Shown here: positions 12,385-26,700 of the stretch, piece after piece
Layout of the letters: each line of letters starts with the position of its first letter
How positions within the stretch are numbered: position 1 is the stretch's first letter
Assembly: GCA_002104945.1 (NCBI GenBank)
Contig: MCFH01000006.1
Location: 847,001-911,000, forward strand
Reading direction: 5' to 3'
Source of the DNA: Piromyces finnis
Lineage: Eukaryota > Neocallimastigomycota > Neocallimastigomycetes > Neocallimastigales > Neocallimastigaceae
Length of the DNA: 64,000 nucleotides
Notes under the pieces: model-generated
What the model was told of the DNA's origin: nothing
Database searches by the model: none
The model's input: the letters and a program-made list of their open reading frames with translations, nothing else
Position numbers and translations under genes: made by a program

Positions 12385-13830
12385 ATGATTACTAATGAAA
12401 AAAAACAAAAAAACTTAATATCCACGTTATCCTCTTGGAGAAAATCATTAACTTATTCTAATAAAATGTATTTCAAAATTTTTTTCAAACATTTTATATC
12501 AAACTTTTACTAATTTCATTCAATTTAAATACTATAAACAATAGAAATCCTCAGAATTATGTAGATACCTTTAGAATAGATGTAGAGGATGAAAGTGAAG
12601 AAAAATGGCCAACTTCTATTGCAACCGTATAATCATTTCAATTATGTTTATATATATATAATTTTAACTTTATCAATTTTGTAACACTAAATATTAAAAA
12701 ATATTTAATATTTCAAAATGACTATTTATTTTAGAATGGAGATTATATCGCATACACATCAGCGGTTAAAAAAACAAACTTTGTTATATATAAAGATTTA
12801 GCAGAATCGAAATTTGATATAATTGAAGAAAATAATGAAAATAATAGTGAAAGAGGAAGTAGTGAAGATATGAACAGTAATGAAGAATCTTGGGAATATA
12901 TAAGCAGATACAGTGTACAATATAAAAAAATTTACTATATAATAATTAGAAAATAAAAAATAAAAATTAAAAAAAATAATAATAATAATTTAACAGTAAT
13001 ATATATATATTGTTTTATACTACTTTTTAATTAAATGTTTTTATAACAATTACAGACTGTTCATAAAAATAGTTATAATTATCCACTTTACAATGTTTCA
13101 TGGGAAAAAAATTTTATTGCTCTTGGTTCTGAGAATGGAAGAGTCAATCTATTGAAAATATCAAATGAATCATTAGAGAATAGTGAGGGAACTATTATAC
13201 CAGATGACGAAACAATGTGTGAAATGCAAAGTTTAAATGTACAATCCATTACTTTGAAAATTTTTCATATAAAAGAAATATTTTATAATAATATATTTAT
13301 ATTATAGAATAAGTACATATTAATGAATGATAAATAAATGATAAAAAAAATTAAAATATTTTTTTGTTTTATGAAATATTTTATTATTTAATTAAATAAT
13401 TAGACTAAAGTCATGCCTTCACTTCCAAATCAATTTGTATTTTCTCAAAGAATACATTCAGTAGAATTAAATCCAACCCCAATAAGTAAAAATATTTCAC
13501 CAACTCATTTTATTGCAACAGAAAGAAATTTAATTCATTTATGGAATATTGAAAGACAGTTTTATGTCAATAATGAACAAGTAATACTATCATCTAATTG
13601 ATTATGTTAAATTAATCATATAAATATAATACTTATAATACATATATTAATAATTATATCTTAATGGTATATAAACATAAGACTGAGTTAGATACAATTT
13701 ATAAAGCAAAGTTTTGTCCACATTTATCAAGTAGTCACTTAATAGCAGCAGCTGGTTCAAATGGAAAATTACAAATTTATGATAGCACTAAATTTAATAA
13801 AAATGGGATTGTAAATATTAATATATCAAA

Positions 13831-13871
<41 letters not shown>

Positions 13872-15631
13872 ATTTTGATTTATAATGATTTTAATGGTAT
13901 AATTATTGTTATTATTATTAAATATTGTTTCTAACAAAGGTATGGAAATGTACATCATCTAAAAAAAACATAGAAATAACAGATATAGCATGGAACCCTT
14001 TTGTTCCATATTGGTTAGCAGTATCAAGTATATAAAATATAAATAATTATAATAAATATTATCTTAACATTTATTTAATAATAATAATTAATAACAATTA
14101 ATAAAAATCAATAATAGGATCAGATGCTATAGTTAATATTTGGGATCTGAGATATAACAAAGGACACGTTGGGCAAATTAGTGGTCATTATCATTCAATC
14201 AAATCCGTAAGTAGAATATTGTTAATTTTATATAACTTAGAATATAACATTAAAATACTATTCACATTACATTGAAAATAATATTAATTCATATCATTAA
14301 GATTGCATGGTCAAATACTCATTCAGAAATCTTAGCTACAGGTAGCTTAGATAGAAGCTTCAATACATGGAACTTCAAAAATGGAAGCTACTATACATTA
14401 GAAAATAAGAAAAATAAAAATACTCTTTTTGAAGAATATAATTCCAATATATTAAATAATGAAAATATTTTAAATTTGGAAGATTACGAACAGCAAAAAA
14501 TATTAAATGCTAAATTAGTAACTTCATATAAAGAAGAATATGGAGGGGGAATTATTAATGGTAAATATAAATATCGGAATAAGATTGAAATAAGAAGGAA
14601 TAATACATTAAATATTTTTATTATAAATAAATTCATAATATAATTTAGTAATATCATCAAAGTCAAAACCTGATGTATTTTATGCATTAACAAATAATAA
14701 TGAAATATTCATACATACATTGAAAAATGACTTATATGAAGAAATGATTTCTTACAAGTAAATTAATAAAAATAAATATAATAATCTAAAGGTTTTAATA
14801 CTTATCATTTTTTGACATTATTAGTAACTATATACTATACAAATCAATATATTATATATTATATATAATAAAATAGATATGATAGTTTACAAAGTCTTGA
14901 AAGAAAGGTAGAAGTAAATAATTACGAAAGAAATATTGGAAATGCATATAAAAATATTATATCATTATCTAAACTTCAAAAAGAAGAAAGGTAATAATAT
15001 AAATATATATAAAAAAATCAAATAAATAATAATGATAACTAAGTTATTTAATGTTAATTATTATTTATATTTATAGTGTACTAGCAGATTTAATTGATAT
15101 GTGTACACCATATCCAGAAATTAAATCAGAAACTTGGGAATTCCCATCGTTGAAGAAATCTGAAGAAAATATATCAAATAATTGTGAACAAAAATATATA
15201 AAACAATTTAAGGAAGATTTAGAAAAATATTCATTTAAACTTCCTCCAGGTTATGCTTGCCAAGATGAAAAATGGCTTGGTGGCGTAAGTTATATTATAA
15301 CTATTTTTCTACAATTTTCAATAATATTAATATATTAATAATATTTATAAAAAATAAAAATAAAAGATAAACGAAGAATTAAAAGAAGAAATAAAAATTG
15401 TTCAATTAAGAATTAATACTTTATCAAGTATTAAGTCTAATAAATGGGAATTTATTACAGAAAATAAAGAGTAAGTATTAATTTATAGTTAATAATATAA
15501 TATATTGCATTGTATTATTACAATTTATTTAAAATATTTCTTTTATATTTTCATAATGTCAAAAATTATTTAGAAAATTATTAGAAGTATTAGAAAAAGA
15601 CCAACTATTTATGGAAGCTGATGAAATTAAG

Positions 15632-15662
<31 letters not shown>

Positions 15663-17216
15663 TGTTTTATATTTAGTTGATACAGTATCAATATAAATAC
15701 TAAAAATATAATAATAACTCGTTACGTTATATAATGAAATACTTTCTAAAATTATTGTTATTTTTTTTATATTAAATAGCAAATGATATCATGCTTAATT
15801 TCACATGATCACTTAACATCCCTTAAAATTGGTTTGAAATTAAATAAAATATTTAATGAGCAGGAAGAGCGTGATTATTCAGACTTAACAGAAATTAATC
15901 ATATTTTATTATTCCCAACTGTTTATGATACGGACGATAATATGATTACTTTAATTCCTGAATTAGAATCTACTATGTCAAGAAATTCTGTTGATCCTAC
16001 AGCATTAACTGATCCATCTACACATATATATTCTAAAAATATATTATTAAAAGTATTTATTGATGATGAAGATTCTATCAACAAAATACCAATGCATGCT
16101 TATCATTCATTAACCAACTTACTTCAAGATCCAAATTTAATAATACCATTATTAGAATTAGAAATGTAAATGTTCTATTATTTTCTAAAACTAGAATAAT
16201 TAAAATTGTTTATTTTATTTAATACTTAAATGTTTAATTATTTAACATTTATATAATACAGTAAAATAGATGAAATTGTAAATAACAAAAACTTATTAAA
16301 GGAAGATATTGATACACAGATTATCAATGTTGTCAAAGAAAAATACATCATTGAAGATATTCCACAAAAAGAAAATGATGAAAATGACGAAAGTCTTCTT
16401 AGCAAAGTATTTACTGGCCATCAAAAAAATTCAATATCTGTTACTACTAATCGTTTATACTTGGATGCATTATTAAGAAATTCAATGTTTGAAGAATTTT
16501 TCTACACATCTATGGATTTATTCATGGTAATTATAAATATTTCTTTTAACTAAAAATAAAATAAGTATGAATATAAATATACTGTTTCATTGCATATATT
16601 AATAAAAATTTTTTATCTAATAATTCATAGCAATACTTCCAATTAGATTTTTCAAGAACAATTATATCAACTATTGATCGAATTGCTCTTGCTAAAGTTA
16701 AAGAATATATTGATCAAATTTATCAAAGAATTGCTTCGGATATCACTGATGTTATTAATGATATTCAACAGATTCAAACATTTAATAAGGAATCATTTGA
16801 ACAACTTTTTAAAAAGCTAACTGATAATATTCTTATGGTGGCAGATTTAATTGCATTATTAAATAAGATTGGGGTATTATGTTCTAATGGTATTCAAATT
16901 ATTCCTTTATTAGATGACAAAGGAGGTATTTTCTTTAACTATACACAATCATTTTTAATTGAATTGATAGAGTAAGTATAATAATAATTTAAATAGATAA
17001 ATTAAATATATATATATATATAAACTTCATTATATTATTAATAACCAATGATAATAAATATTATAACAAATATTTAGGCAACTTTCTTCATCATTATACT
17101 CCTTTATTGCTACTGTTAAGATTATTTCAGACAAAACAAATTATGGATTTTCAACAGAGTAATTAATTTGAAATCTATAAATTCTAATATATTATAATTC
17201 ATTTATTAATTTAACA

Positions 17217-17256
<40 letters not shown>

Positions 17257-17465
17257 TTATAATTATTATATGAAGTAATTTAAAAAACCAAGTAATTGAA
17301 AAAATAGTAATAAATGAAGATATTATTAAAAGAAAACCACTTTATGATTACTATAAAATAAAATCATATAATGAAAACTTTGAATTAACCATTAATACGA
17401 TTGATTGTATAATAAATGATTTAAATAACTTTGATAATTTAAATATTGATCTTAATAATCTATAA
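12385..17465 (+). CDS. WD40-repeat protein of about 1041 residues, 19 exons, function unassigned
   Basis: Exons: 12385-12467, 12545-12626, 12735-12914, 13056-13238, 13404-13580, 13682-13810, 13940-14027, 14118-14206, 14302-14560, 14649-14757, 14877-14990, 15077-15284, 15367-15470, 15574-15631, 15780-16165, 16262-16526, 16631-16971, 17078-17158, 17276-17465. All joins keep frame and total 3126 bases. Residues ~1-425 are a beta-propeller with WD-type strands: IALGSENGRVNLL, HFIATERNLIHLWN, SDAIVNIWDLRY, ILATGSLDRSFNTWN. The remaining ~600 residues are helical with acidic stretches and no recognised motif. Propeller-plus-helices is the layout of coat and scaffold proteins such as Sec31, but I see no specific Sec31 signature. 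Some small-exon borders may be off by a few bases. Confidence 0.8.
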
Positions 17466-17902
17466 ATAGTTGTAATCGTAGCATAGTAGAAATTAACATT
17501 ATAAAATAATTTAATAAAATAAATTATTATAAAAAAAATAAAAATAAAAATAAATATTTAAAAGCAAAAATAAAAATAAAGAAATATGCATTTATATTAT
17601 ATAAATGATATTCTATATTTTAAAATAAATATATTTATATATACACATGAAAAAAAGAAATAACTATGAATATTGATAATAATAATTAAATATATATATT
17701 AAAAATATTATTAAAAATATAATCATACACTATAACCATTATTTTTCTTTCGTTGTAGTTTCAAATAAAAATATATGTTATATAATTAATTATTCTTTTA
17801 TTACTATTATTATTGTTGTTGTTATTGTTATTATTTATTTATTAAATATTTTGAAGTTTTATAAAATCATTAATTATGTTGTTTTCAAAAATTCTAATTA
17901 TT
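17466..17902. other. Convergent 3' spacer
   Basis: A 437-bp A/T-rich stretch between the stops of the WD40 gene (+) and the HIT gene (-). It must hold both poly(A) signals. A short ATT/GTT microsatellite lies at 17798-17835. Confidence 0.7.
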
Positions 17903-18680
17903 TTAATTTTCTAATTTTGCAAGTATCTTTTCATGAATAGCCTTAAATTGTTCTTCAGAAAGTTTCTATTAAAATAAAAAATAATGATATTATTATTAAT
18001 ATTAGTATTCATTTTTATATAAATTCTTTGGTTATATAGTTATATTGGTAATAAGGAATAAAAATATATATATATAGTAATACACAAAGATATCATTCAC
18101 GCTTTCATACCTTAGTTGGCCATTTAATAATAAGACCACCATTTTCATCCTTTGGAATTACATGGAAATGAACATGCATAACTTCTTGATGAGCTAATTT
18201 TCCATTGTTTTGTAATATGTTATAGTCAGTACAACCTACAGCTTTGGCAATCTTTCAAAAAAAAAATAATAATAATAATAATAAGTATATATATGTATGT
18301 ATGTATGTATTTATATATGTATGTGTATTTGAATATATTAAAAAAGTGATAATGATAACAATTAAGTATACAATTCATTTAAACATATTAAAAAAAAATA
18401 CCTTCTTAGCAACTGGTAAAACATCATGAAGATATTCATCTGGAATATCACCAATCTTTTGACCATGGTCTAAATTATTTAATTATAAAATATATGTTAA
18501 TGTTTTAATTCAAAGAATAATAATAAACTGATAATAGACTTCACATTTTGGAATAATTAAAGCATGGCCTTCATTTAATGGTCCGATATCAAGGAAAGAG
18601 TAAACGGTATCAGTTTCAATTAATTTATATGATTTAATTTCTTGACGAATAATTTTACAAAATATGCAATTGGAATCCAT
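17903..18680 (-). CDS. HNT1: HIT-family nucleotide hydrolase (Hint/Hnt1)
   Basis: Exons 18680-18545, 18469-18402, 18251-18111 and 17965-17903 join in frame to 135 residues, the normal size for Hint proteins. The start has CIFCKII, followed by the LIIPKYHG.KIGDIPDE segment, the QNNGK.AHQ.V segment and the catalytic HIT motif HVHFHVIPK. Family members hydrolyse adenosine 5'-phosphoramidates and related AMP-lysine bonds through the central His of the motif. The first donor is read as GTGAAG, which restores the PKYHG match; the nearby GTCTAT would break the frame. The gene ends tail-to-tail with the WD40 gene. Assignment is firm at family level and good for Hnt1. Confidence 0.92.
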
Positions 18681-19319
18681 TATTTACTTTTATAATTTAT
18701 ATAACTATTTAAAAAAAAAAAAAAAAAAAATCAATGAAATAAAAATCGAAAATCAATATAAAAGCTTATTGGCAAATAATAATTTGTCTTTATGTGTTTT
18801 TTACATATATTTATAAAATTATTATTTAAATCTTGTGTAACAAAAAAATAATTTTCTTTATTAAAATTTTATTTAAAATATCTGATACGGGTTAATTTTA
18901 TGTAGAAAGAATTAAACTTTAATTAATATATATTTTATTAATAATTTTATCTATAACGTTCCAATATTTCTATTCTGTCTAAATACTAAAACGTTCTGTC
19001 GTTGTCAAATATTAAAATTCTAACTAAAACAAGAAGCCCTTTTTAATAATATTTATTCTAGTCTATTTATACTAATGAGGCTTACTTAGTAATTAATTGT
19101 CCAATTATAAGGCTGGAACTATATGGATCATTCATTTACAATACTCTTTTACATTACATGATATTACATTTGTCGTACATTTACATTATATTCTTATACA
19201 TTGTAGAAATAATTAATATTATAATAAATCTATATAAATTTAATATTAGGAAAAATTACTAATATAATAATATGTTCAAGTCACATATTATTTTTATATC
19301 ATATCTTTAAAATAAAAAA
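18681..19319. other. Divergent promoter spacer
   Basis: This lies between the HIT gene (-) and acyltransferase (+) starts. It has an A run at 18713-18730 and slightly more mixed sequence at 18950-19160. I see no ORF or RNA fold I can support. Confidence 0.65.
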
Positions 19320-20585
19320 ATGTGGGAAGAATTCATTAAAAAAGATTGTAGAATTATAAGACCATTAGATGGTTATGAATGTTGTTTAACTGGAAGTTAT
19401 ATTAATGTAACAGATATTTTTCCAAGGTTTTCAATAGATGAATTTAAGAAAAATGCACAAGAAAATTTATCAAAAATTGAAATATTCAACTTTGCAATTA
19501 AATTTATGGATGGACATTCTTTCTGGATAAAAAAGCCATTTAAAATTCAAATTGAAGAAGTTGAATGGAGTGAAAATGAAGAGATAGAGAATTTTTTAAA
19601 AAATGAAGATAAAATTACTACACCACATCAAAATGTTCGTTATGAAGATGAAAAAGATGTTATTAATTGTTATTTATTTAAATTATGTCATTTAAAAAAA
19701 AATAAAACAAAATTAACATTTTCAGCTTTACATGCTGTTAGTGATGGAAGAACTATATTTACCATGTATGATATTTTACGAAAAATTATTAATGGTGAAC
19801 AAATAGAAAAAATGAATACCCCTCTTTGTTCATTTAATCAAATGAGTAATTTTCATGATTTAAACCCTTCATTATACAATCAACCACCAAAAACATGGAA
19901 TGATATTATTAATCTTTCAATCTTACCAAAAATTAGTGAACCAATTAAATATGTTACAATTCATAATATATATGATTACCCTCCAATTTCTAAATTTTGT
20001 AAACAAAATAATGTCACAGTCCAAGCCATGTTAATTGCTGTTGCATCCCGTGCTGCAAGAAAATTTAATAATTTACCAAAAGAAACACCAATATGGAATT
20101 ATACGCCATGTGATGCTAGAGTATCACCTTATGCCACAGAAACTTTTAAGAATCAGAAATTTTTCTGTAACGCTGGAGCATTATTCCCATGTGTTATAGG
20201 TCAGAATACTGTATTAGATGATATAAAACACTGCATGAAAAAATTACAAGAAAGTATTCCAAAACTTGATAATATAGCACAAATTCTAAGAAGTGCTTTA
20301 TCAGTAGATCCTATTACACTTAAATTTACACCACCAGAAAAAATGCCTGACTTTCATAAACAAGCAGTGGTTGCTTCTTCAAATATTGGACGTGTTAATG
20401 GAAATAATCCTCTCTTCCATCTTTCAATGGATTGTACAAATGAATTTTATTCATTTGCTACTCATTGTTATCACACCGAAAATAAAATTTATATGGCAAC
20501 AATAATGCCTATTAATTTCAACAAAGAATATATAAGCACATTAAATAAAGAGATGGATCTTATTTTTAATATATTATCTGAATAA
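19320..20585 (+). CDS. HxxxD acyltransferase of the condensation-domain / alcohol acetyltransferase superfamily
   Basis: A single-exon gene of 421 residues. The motif HAVSDG at residues 138-143 matches the HxxxDG catalytic motif of chloramphenicol-acetyltransferase-fold acyltransferases (condensation domains, alcohol acetyltransferases, wax ester and PapA-type enzymes). There the His is the general base for acyl transfer from CoA or carrier to an OH or NH2. Overall length fits a stand-alone two-lobed enzyme. No signal peptide or membrane span is seen. I do not see a DFGWG motif, so it is not a BAHD enzyme. The acceptor cannot be told. Lack of introns next to intron-rich genes may reflect acquisition by transfer, but this is inference. 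Confidence 0.78.
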   Translation: MWEEFIKKDCRIIRPLDGYECCLTGSYINVTDIFPRFSIDEFKKNAQENLSKIEIFNFAIKFMDGHSFWIKKPFKIQIEEVEWSENEEIENFLKNEDKITTPHQNVRYEDEKDVINCYLFKLCHLKKNKTKLTFSALHAVSDGRTIFTMYDILRKIINGEQIEKMNTPLCSFNQMSNFHDLNPSLYNQPPKTWNDIINLSILPKISEPIKYVTIHNIYDYPPISKFCKQNNVTVQAMLIAVASRAARKFNNLPKETPIWNYTPCDARVSPYATETFKNQKFFCNAGALFPCVIGQNTVLDDIKHCMKKLQESIPKLDNIAQILRSALSVDPITLKFTPPEKMPDFHKQAVVASSNIGRVNGNNPLFHLSMDCTNEFYSFATHCYHTENKIYMATIMPINFNKEYISTLNKEMDLIFNILSE

Positions 20586-21334
20586 TTTTCTAAAAATATA
20601 TTATTAAAATATTAAATAAGAAAAAGAAGAAAAAGAAGAATATAAAATACTGTATATTATATATTATTCCTATAAACAAACATATAGAATATGTTTTTAA
20701 CTATATAACTTTGTCTAAAATTTCATGTAAATTTATTATATATGTTCTTGATTTTAATAATAATTTAATACTTTTAAAAAAAAATTATTATTTATTATTT
20801 ATTATTTATAATTTATTATTTATTATTTATTTTTTGTTTTTGTTTTTGCTTTTGTTTTTGTTTTTGTTTTTTAAATGGTATTAAAATAATAGATGTTTTT
20901 TTGTTTGTTTTTTTTTAATGGTGTCTAAATATATATATATATTGTTTATTTAATTTTAAATATATATATTATTATTTATTATTAGTAGAATTAAAATATT
21001 AATAATCTAATATCTATATCATTTTTATTTTTAAATTAAAATTATATTTATTATTATTACAAAAATTCATATAAATTTATATTATATTAAATAACATATA
21101 ATATCACATATCTATATTATATTTTTTATTTTTTATTTTTTTTTTTTTCATTTGCTTTATTTTCATAAAAGTAAAATAAATAATCTATATATTATATTGA
21201 TATTTTATATTTTTTTAAAAAATATAATAATCTAAATCTAAAACTATTTATTTAAAATATGATGATATTTTTTATTGTTTTTTGTTTGTTTTGATTCATT
21301 TTGAATTCTCTTATTATTTAACTAGTTCGTATTT
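20586..21334. other. Convergent 3' spacer with simple repeats
   Basis: This lies between the acyltransferase (+) and PanB (-) stops. It holds TTATTTA-type repeats at 20786-20832 and a TTTTTG repeat at 20833-20870. No gene is seen. Confidence 0.7.
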
Positions 21335-23347
<2,013 letters not shown>

Positions 23348-23496
23348 TGTCTTTTATAATTCCTACTTAATAATTAAAAATTAAAGAAAAAAAAAACGAA
23401 AATAAAATTTTTAAATTTGACCGAAAATATATATAATGTCAATTAAATTAATAATATATTGTAATATATTTATTTTTATTAAAAATGCATATATAA
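23348..23496. promoter_or_regulatory. Remaining panB proximal promoter
   Basis: Only 149 bp separate the panB start from the target duplication of the copia element. The motif AAATTTGACCGA at 23413-23424 recurs just past the other end of the element (29502-29513). No core element was identified beyond AT-richness. Confidence 0.4.
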
Positions 23497-23501
23497 AAAT
23501 T

Positions 23502-23736
23502 TGTCAGATAAATTTAGTTTACACTTAAATTTATTTATAAAACTATTTGGGTTTTTATAATCTTTTATTTATTTATATTTATTTTATAATATAAATATTG
23601 TAACTTTCTTAAAATCTTTTTATTAAAAAATAACCCAAGAATAAAAATGTAGTACAATATTAATTTATAATTTTATAAAATACAAATACATAAAAAATAC
23701 ATAAAATATTATTTTGTAATGTATTTTATTTTCACA
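23502..23736 (-). repeat. 3' LTR of copia element
   Basis: 235 bp with TG..CA ends (palindrome TGT..ACA), in the element's minus orientation. It matches the 29267-29501 copy base for base as far as I can read. Confidence 0.95.
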
Positions 23737-23749
23737 CTCCCCCAAAGTT
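23737..23749 (-). other. Polypurine tract next to 3' LTR
   Basis: Reading on the minus strand, AACTTTGGGGGAG ends directly at the LTR. This is the expected primer site for plus-strand DNA synthesis in LTR elements. Confidence 0.75.
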
Positions 23750-23758
23750 ATAAATTCA

Positions 23759-26700
23759 TTATTTGTATTTATATAATAAACTATCTCTAAATATTTTCAT
23801 TTTATTTTTATTCAAGTATTTAGTAAAACCATCTGCTAAATTTTCTTCTGATTTTATATATTCTAGACTGATTTTATTTTCTTTAATTAATTCTCTTACT
23901 TTATGGTACTTAATATCAATATGTTTTGACTTTGGATTAATCGTTTCATTATTTGCGTTGTAAATAGTTGCTTGATTATCAATATTGATTTTTAAGCATT
24001 CTTCCTTTATTTTTAATTCACTAAAAATATTTCTATACCACAGAGCTTGCTTTGAGCATTCACAAAGTCCATAATATTCTGCTTCGGCGGTTGAAGTTGA
24101 TACACATTTTTGCAGTTTTGAGTACCAGCTTGTTGGTCCATTTCCCAATAAAAATACAAATCCAGTGGTAGATTTTCTTGTTTCTTCATCTCCCCCATAG
24201 TCTGAATCTACAAAAATCTTCAAATTTAAGTTTCTTTCAAAACGGATTCCATAATGAGGATTTTCTTTCAGATATTTGAATATTTGTAATACATTCTTCC
24301 AATTTTGGATAGTAGGATTTTGTGAGAACCTAGATGCTTTGGTTACTGAAAATAAGATATCTGGACGAGTACCTATGGCTAAATATAAAAGACTTCCTAT
24401 TGCAGCTCTATAAGTAGTAGGGTCAAAAGGCTGATTGAGTTGTTCATCATTCTTGATTGGTGTAGTTGTCTTTGATCCTCTGCAGTTTTCTAAACCAAAT
24501 TTGTGTAATATATCCTTTAAATACCTTTCTTGATGTAACAAATACCCATCTTTTAACGTTTCTACTTTGATTCCTATGATGAAATTTGCATCACCAACAT
24601 CCGTGATAACATATTTCTCTTTAATTAATTTAATAGTTTTATCTATTTCTTCCTTTTTACCAGTTATTAGGATGTCATCAACATATATTCCAACTAAACA
24701 TACTAATTTATTGTTTTTGGTCTTTATAAATATGCATGGTTCGCTAACTAATTTCTGAAATCCTAGTTCAATGAGAGTATTGCTGATGTTGTTATTCCAT
24801 TCTCTTGCTGCTTGTTTTAAGCCATATAATGCTTTATTTAATTTCCATAATCCTTTTTTATACATTTTATCTCCTTCAGGTGCTTTCATATATATATCTT
24901 CCTTTAAATCTGCATACAAATATGCGGCCTTAACATCTAATTGATGGATTTTATAGTTATTAATTGCAGCTATTCCTATTAGGATTCTTAATGAGTCTTG
25001 TTTTAGAGTAGGAGAAAAGGTCTCATTGTAGTCTTCTCCATATTCTTGTGTAAAACCTCTGGCTACAAGTCTAGCTTTGTATTTTTCTATCTCACCAGTG
25101 CTATTCCTTTTTATCTTAAATACCCATCTTGAATCAATAATATTGGCGTCTTCTGGAACTTCATCTATTCTTTTGAACACTTTTCTTTCTTTCATATTTA
25201 GCAATTCGGCTTCTATTGCTTTTATCCACTTATCCTTATCTTTTCTTTTAAATATATCATTATAGGAATTTGGCTCCTTGATTTGTGCTATAGTTAGCGC
25301 CACTTCCTTAATTTTCTTCTTTTCTGGTTCATGTTCATGTGGCTTACTAAATTTTTCTTCTATGACATCTTCACTTGGAACAAGTTTCCGCTTTCTTGGG
25401 AATTTTTCTTCCTTTGGTGGATGATTTTCATTTAATTTAAAATTTTTATTGGATTTTAATTTTCTATTTAGATTTCTCTTATTCAAAAAATTTTGTTTTG
25501 ATAATAACTTTTTCTTATCAAAAAATTTTTTCTTAGATTTATCTTTATTGATTGGATCTTTAATTTCATTTTTATTTTTTAAATTTCTCAAATTATATTC
25601 CTTTTTATTTTGATTATTTAAATTACTTTCTTTTTCATCAGAAATATTTTTAAATTTGGACTTTTCTTCAGGAATATTGATATTTTCTTTATTCAAATTT
25701 CTTCTTATTTCATTCTCATTAATAGGTATGTAATTTTTCTTATAATATTCTTCATTCTTATAATTTACTTTTACATTTGAATAATTATTTTCTATTTCTT
25801 TTCTATTATTTTTATTTATATTATTTTTGACACTCTCAATATTTTCAAAATCAATTTTCTTTCTTGTTCCTAAATCAATGTCAGGACTCAGGATATTTAA
25901 AAAATCATTATTGTCAATTTCTCCAGTTAAATCATTTATCTCCATTTCTGATGGTGTTTTTAATACTTCTTCAATTAATTCATTTTTATTTACAATGTCT
26001 GAATTTTCTTCTATAAAATAAACATTTCCTTTTGCATTCAGGTATTTATTATTCCTTTTATTATCCTTTGATATATTTGAATTGTCTTTACTGTTTATAT
26101 TTTTATTTTTCTTGTCGTCATTTCTCTTTATATTCACTTCTTTAATTTCACAAATTTCAGTTTCGTCAGCACTATTATATTTTAAATTATTATATTTTAA
26201 ATTATTTTCTTCCAAGGTAAAGTTATTTATATTGCCGTCGTTACTTCCTGAAATGTCATTATTGTTTTCTTTTTCTTTATTGGTTTCACTTACAGATTCC
26301 ATTGAAGTACTTATTTTAATTTCTTTATTTTCTTCCATTCCTTCAATTTTCTGGTAATTATTTTTGTTCAAACGTTCTTTTTTCTTTTCTTTTAGTTTAA
26401 TATAGTCTAAGAGATTTAAGTCTTCTTCTTCTGAGTCTTCTATACTCATATTACTATCATTAGTGTCCTCGCAGACTTGCATAAAACTTTCAGAACTATT
26501 ATTTTTTTCTTTATTTAATAGTGACGTGAGCTTATCCAGCTTTTCTTCTATATTTCTAAATTTTTCTTCATAATTTACTTCTTTTAAGTCTTCTTTATTA
26601 CTAGTTTTATCATTGAGTGTTTCTAGGTTTTCATTCATTAATTTATCATTTTCATTTGAAATGTCCTTTTCTTTTTTGTCTTTATTGTTATTGTTTTCAT

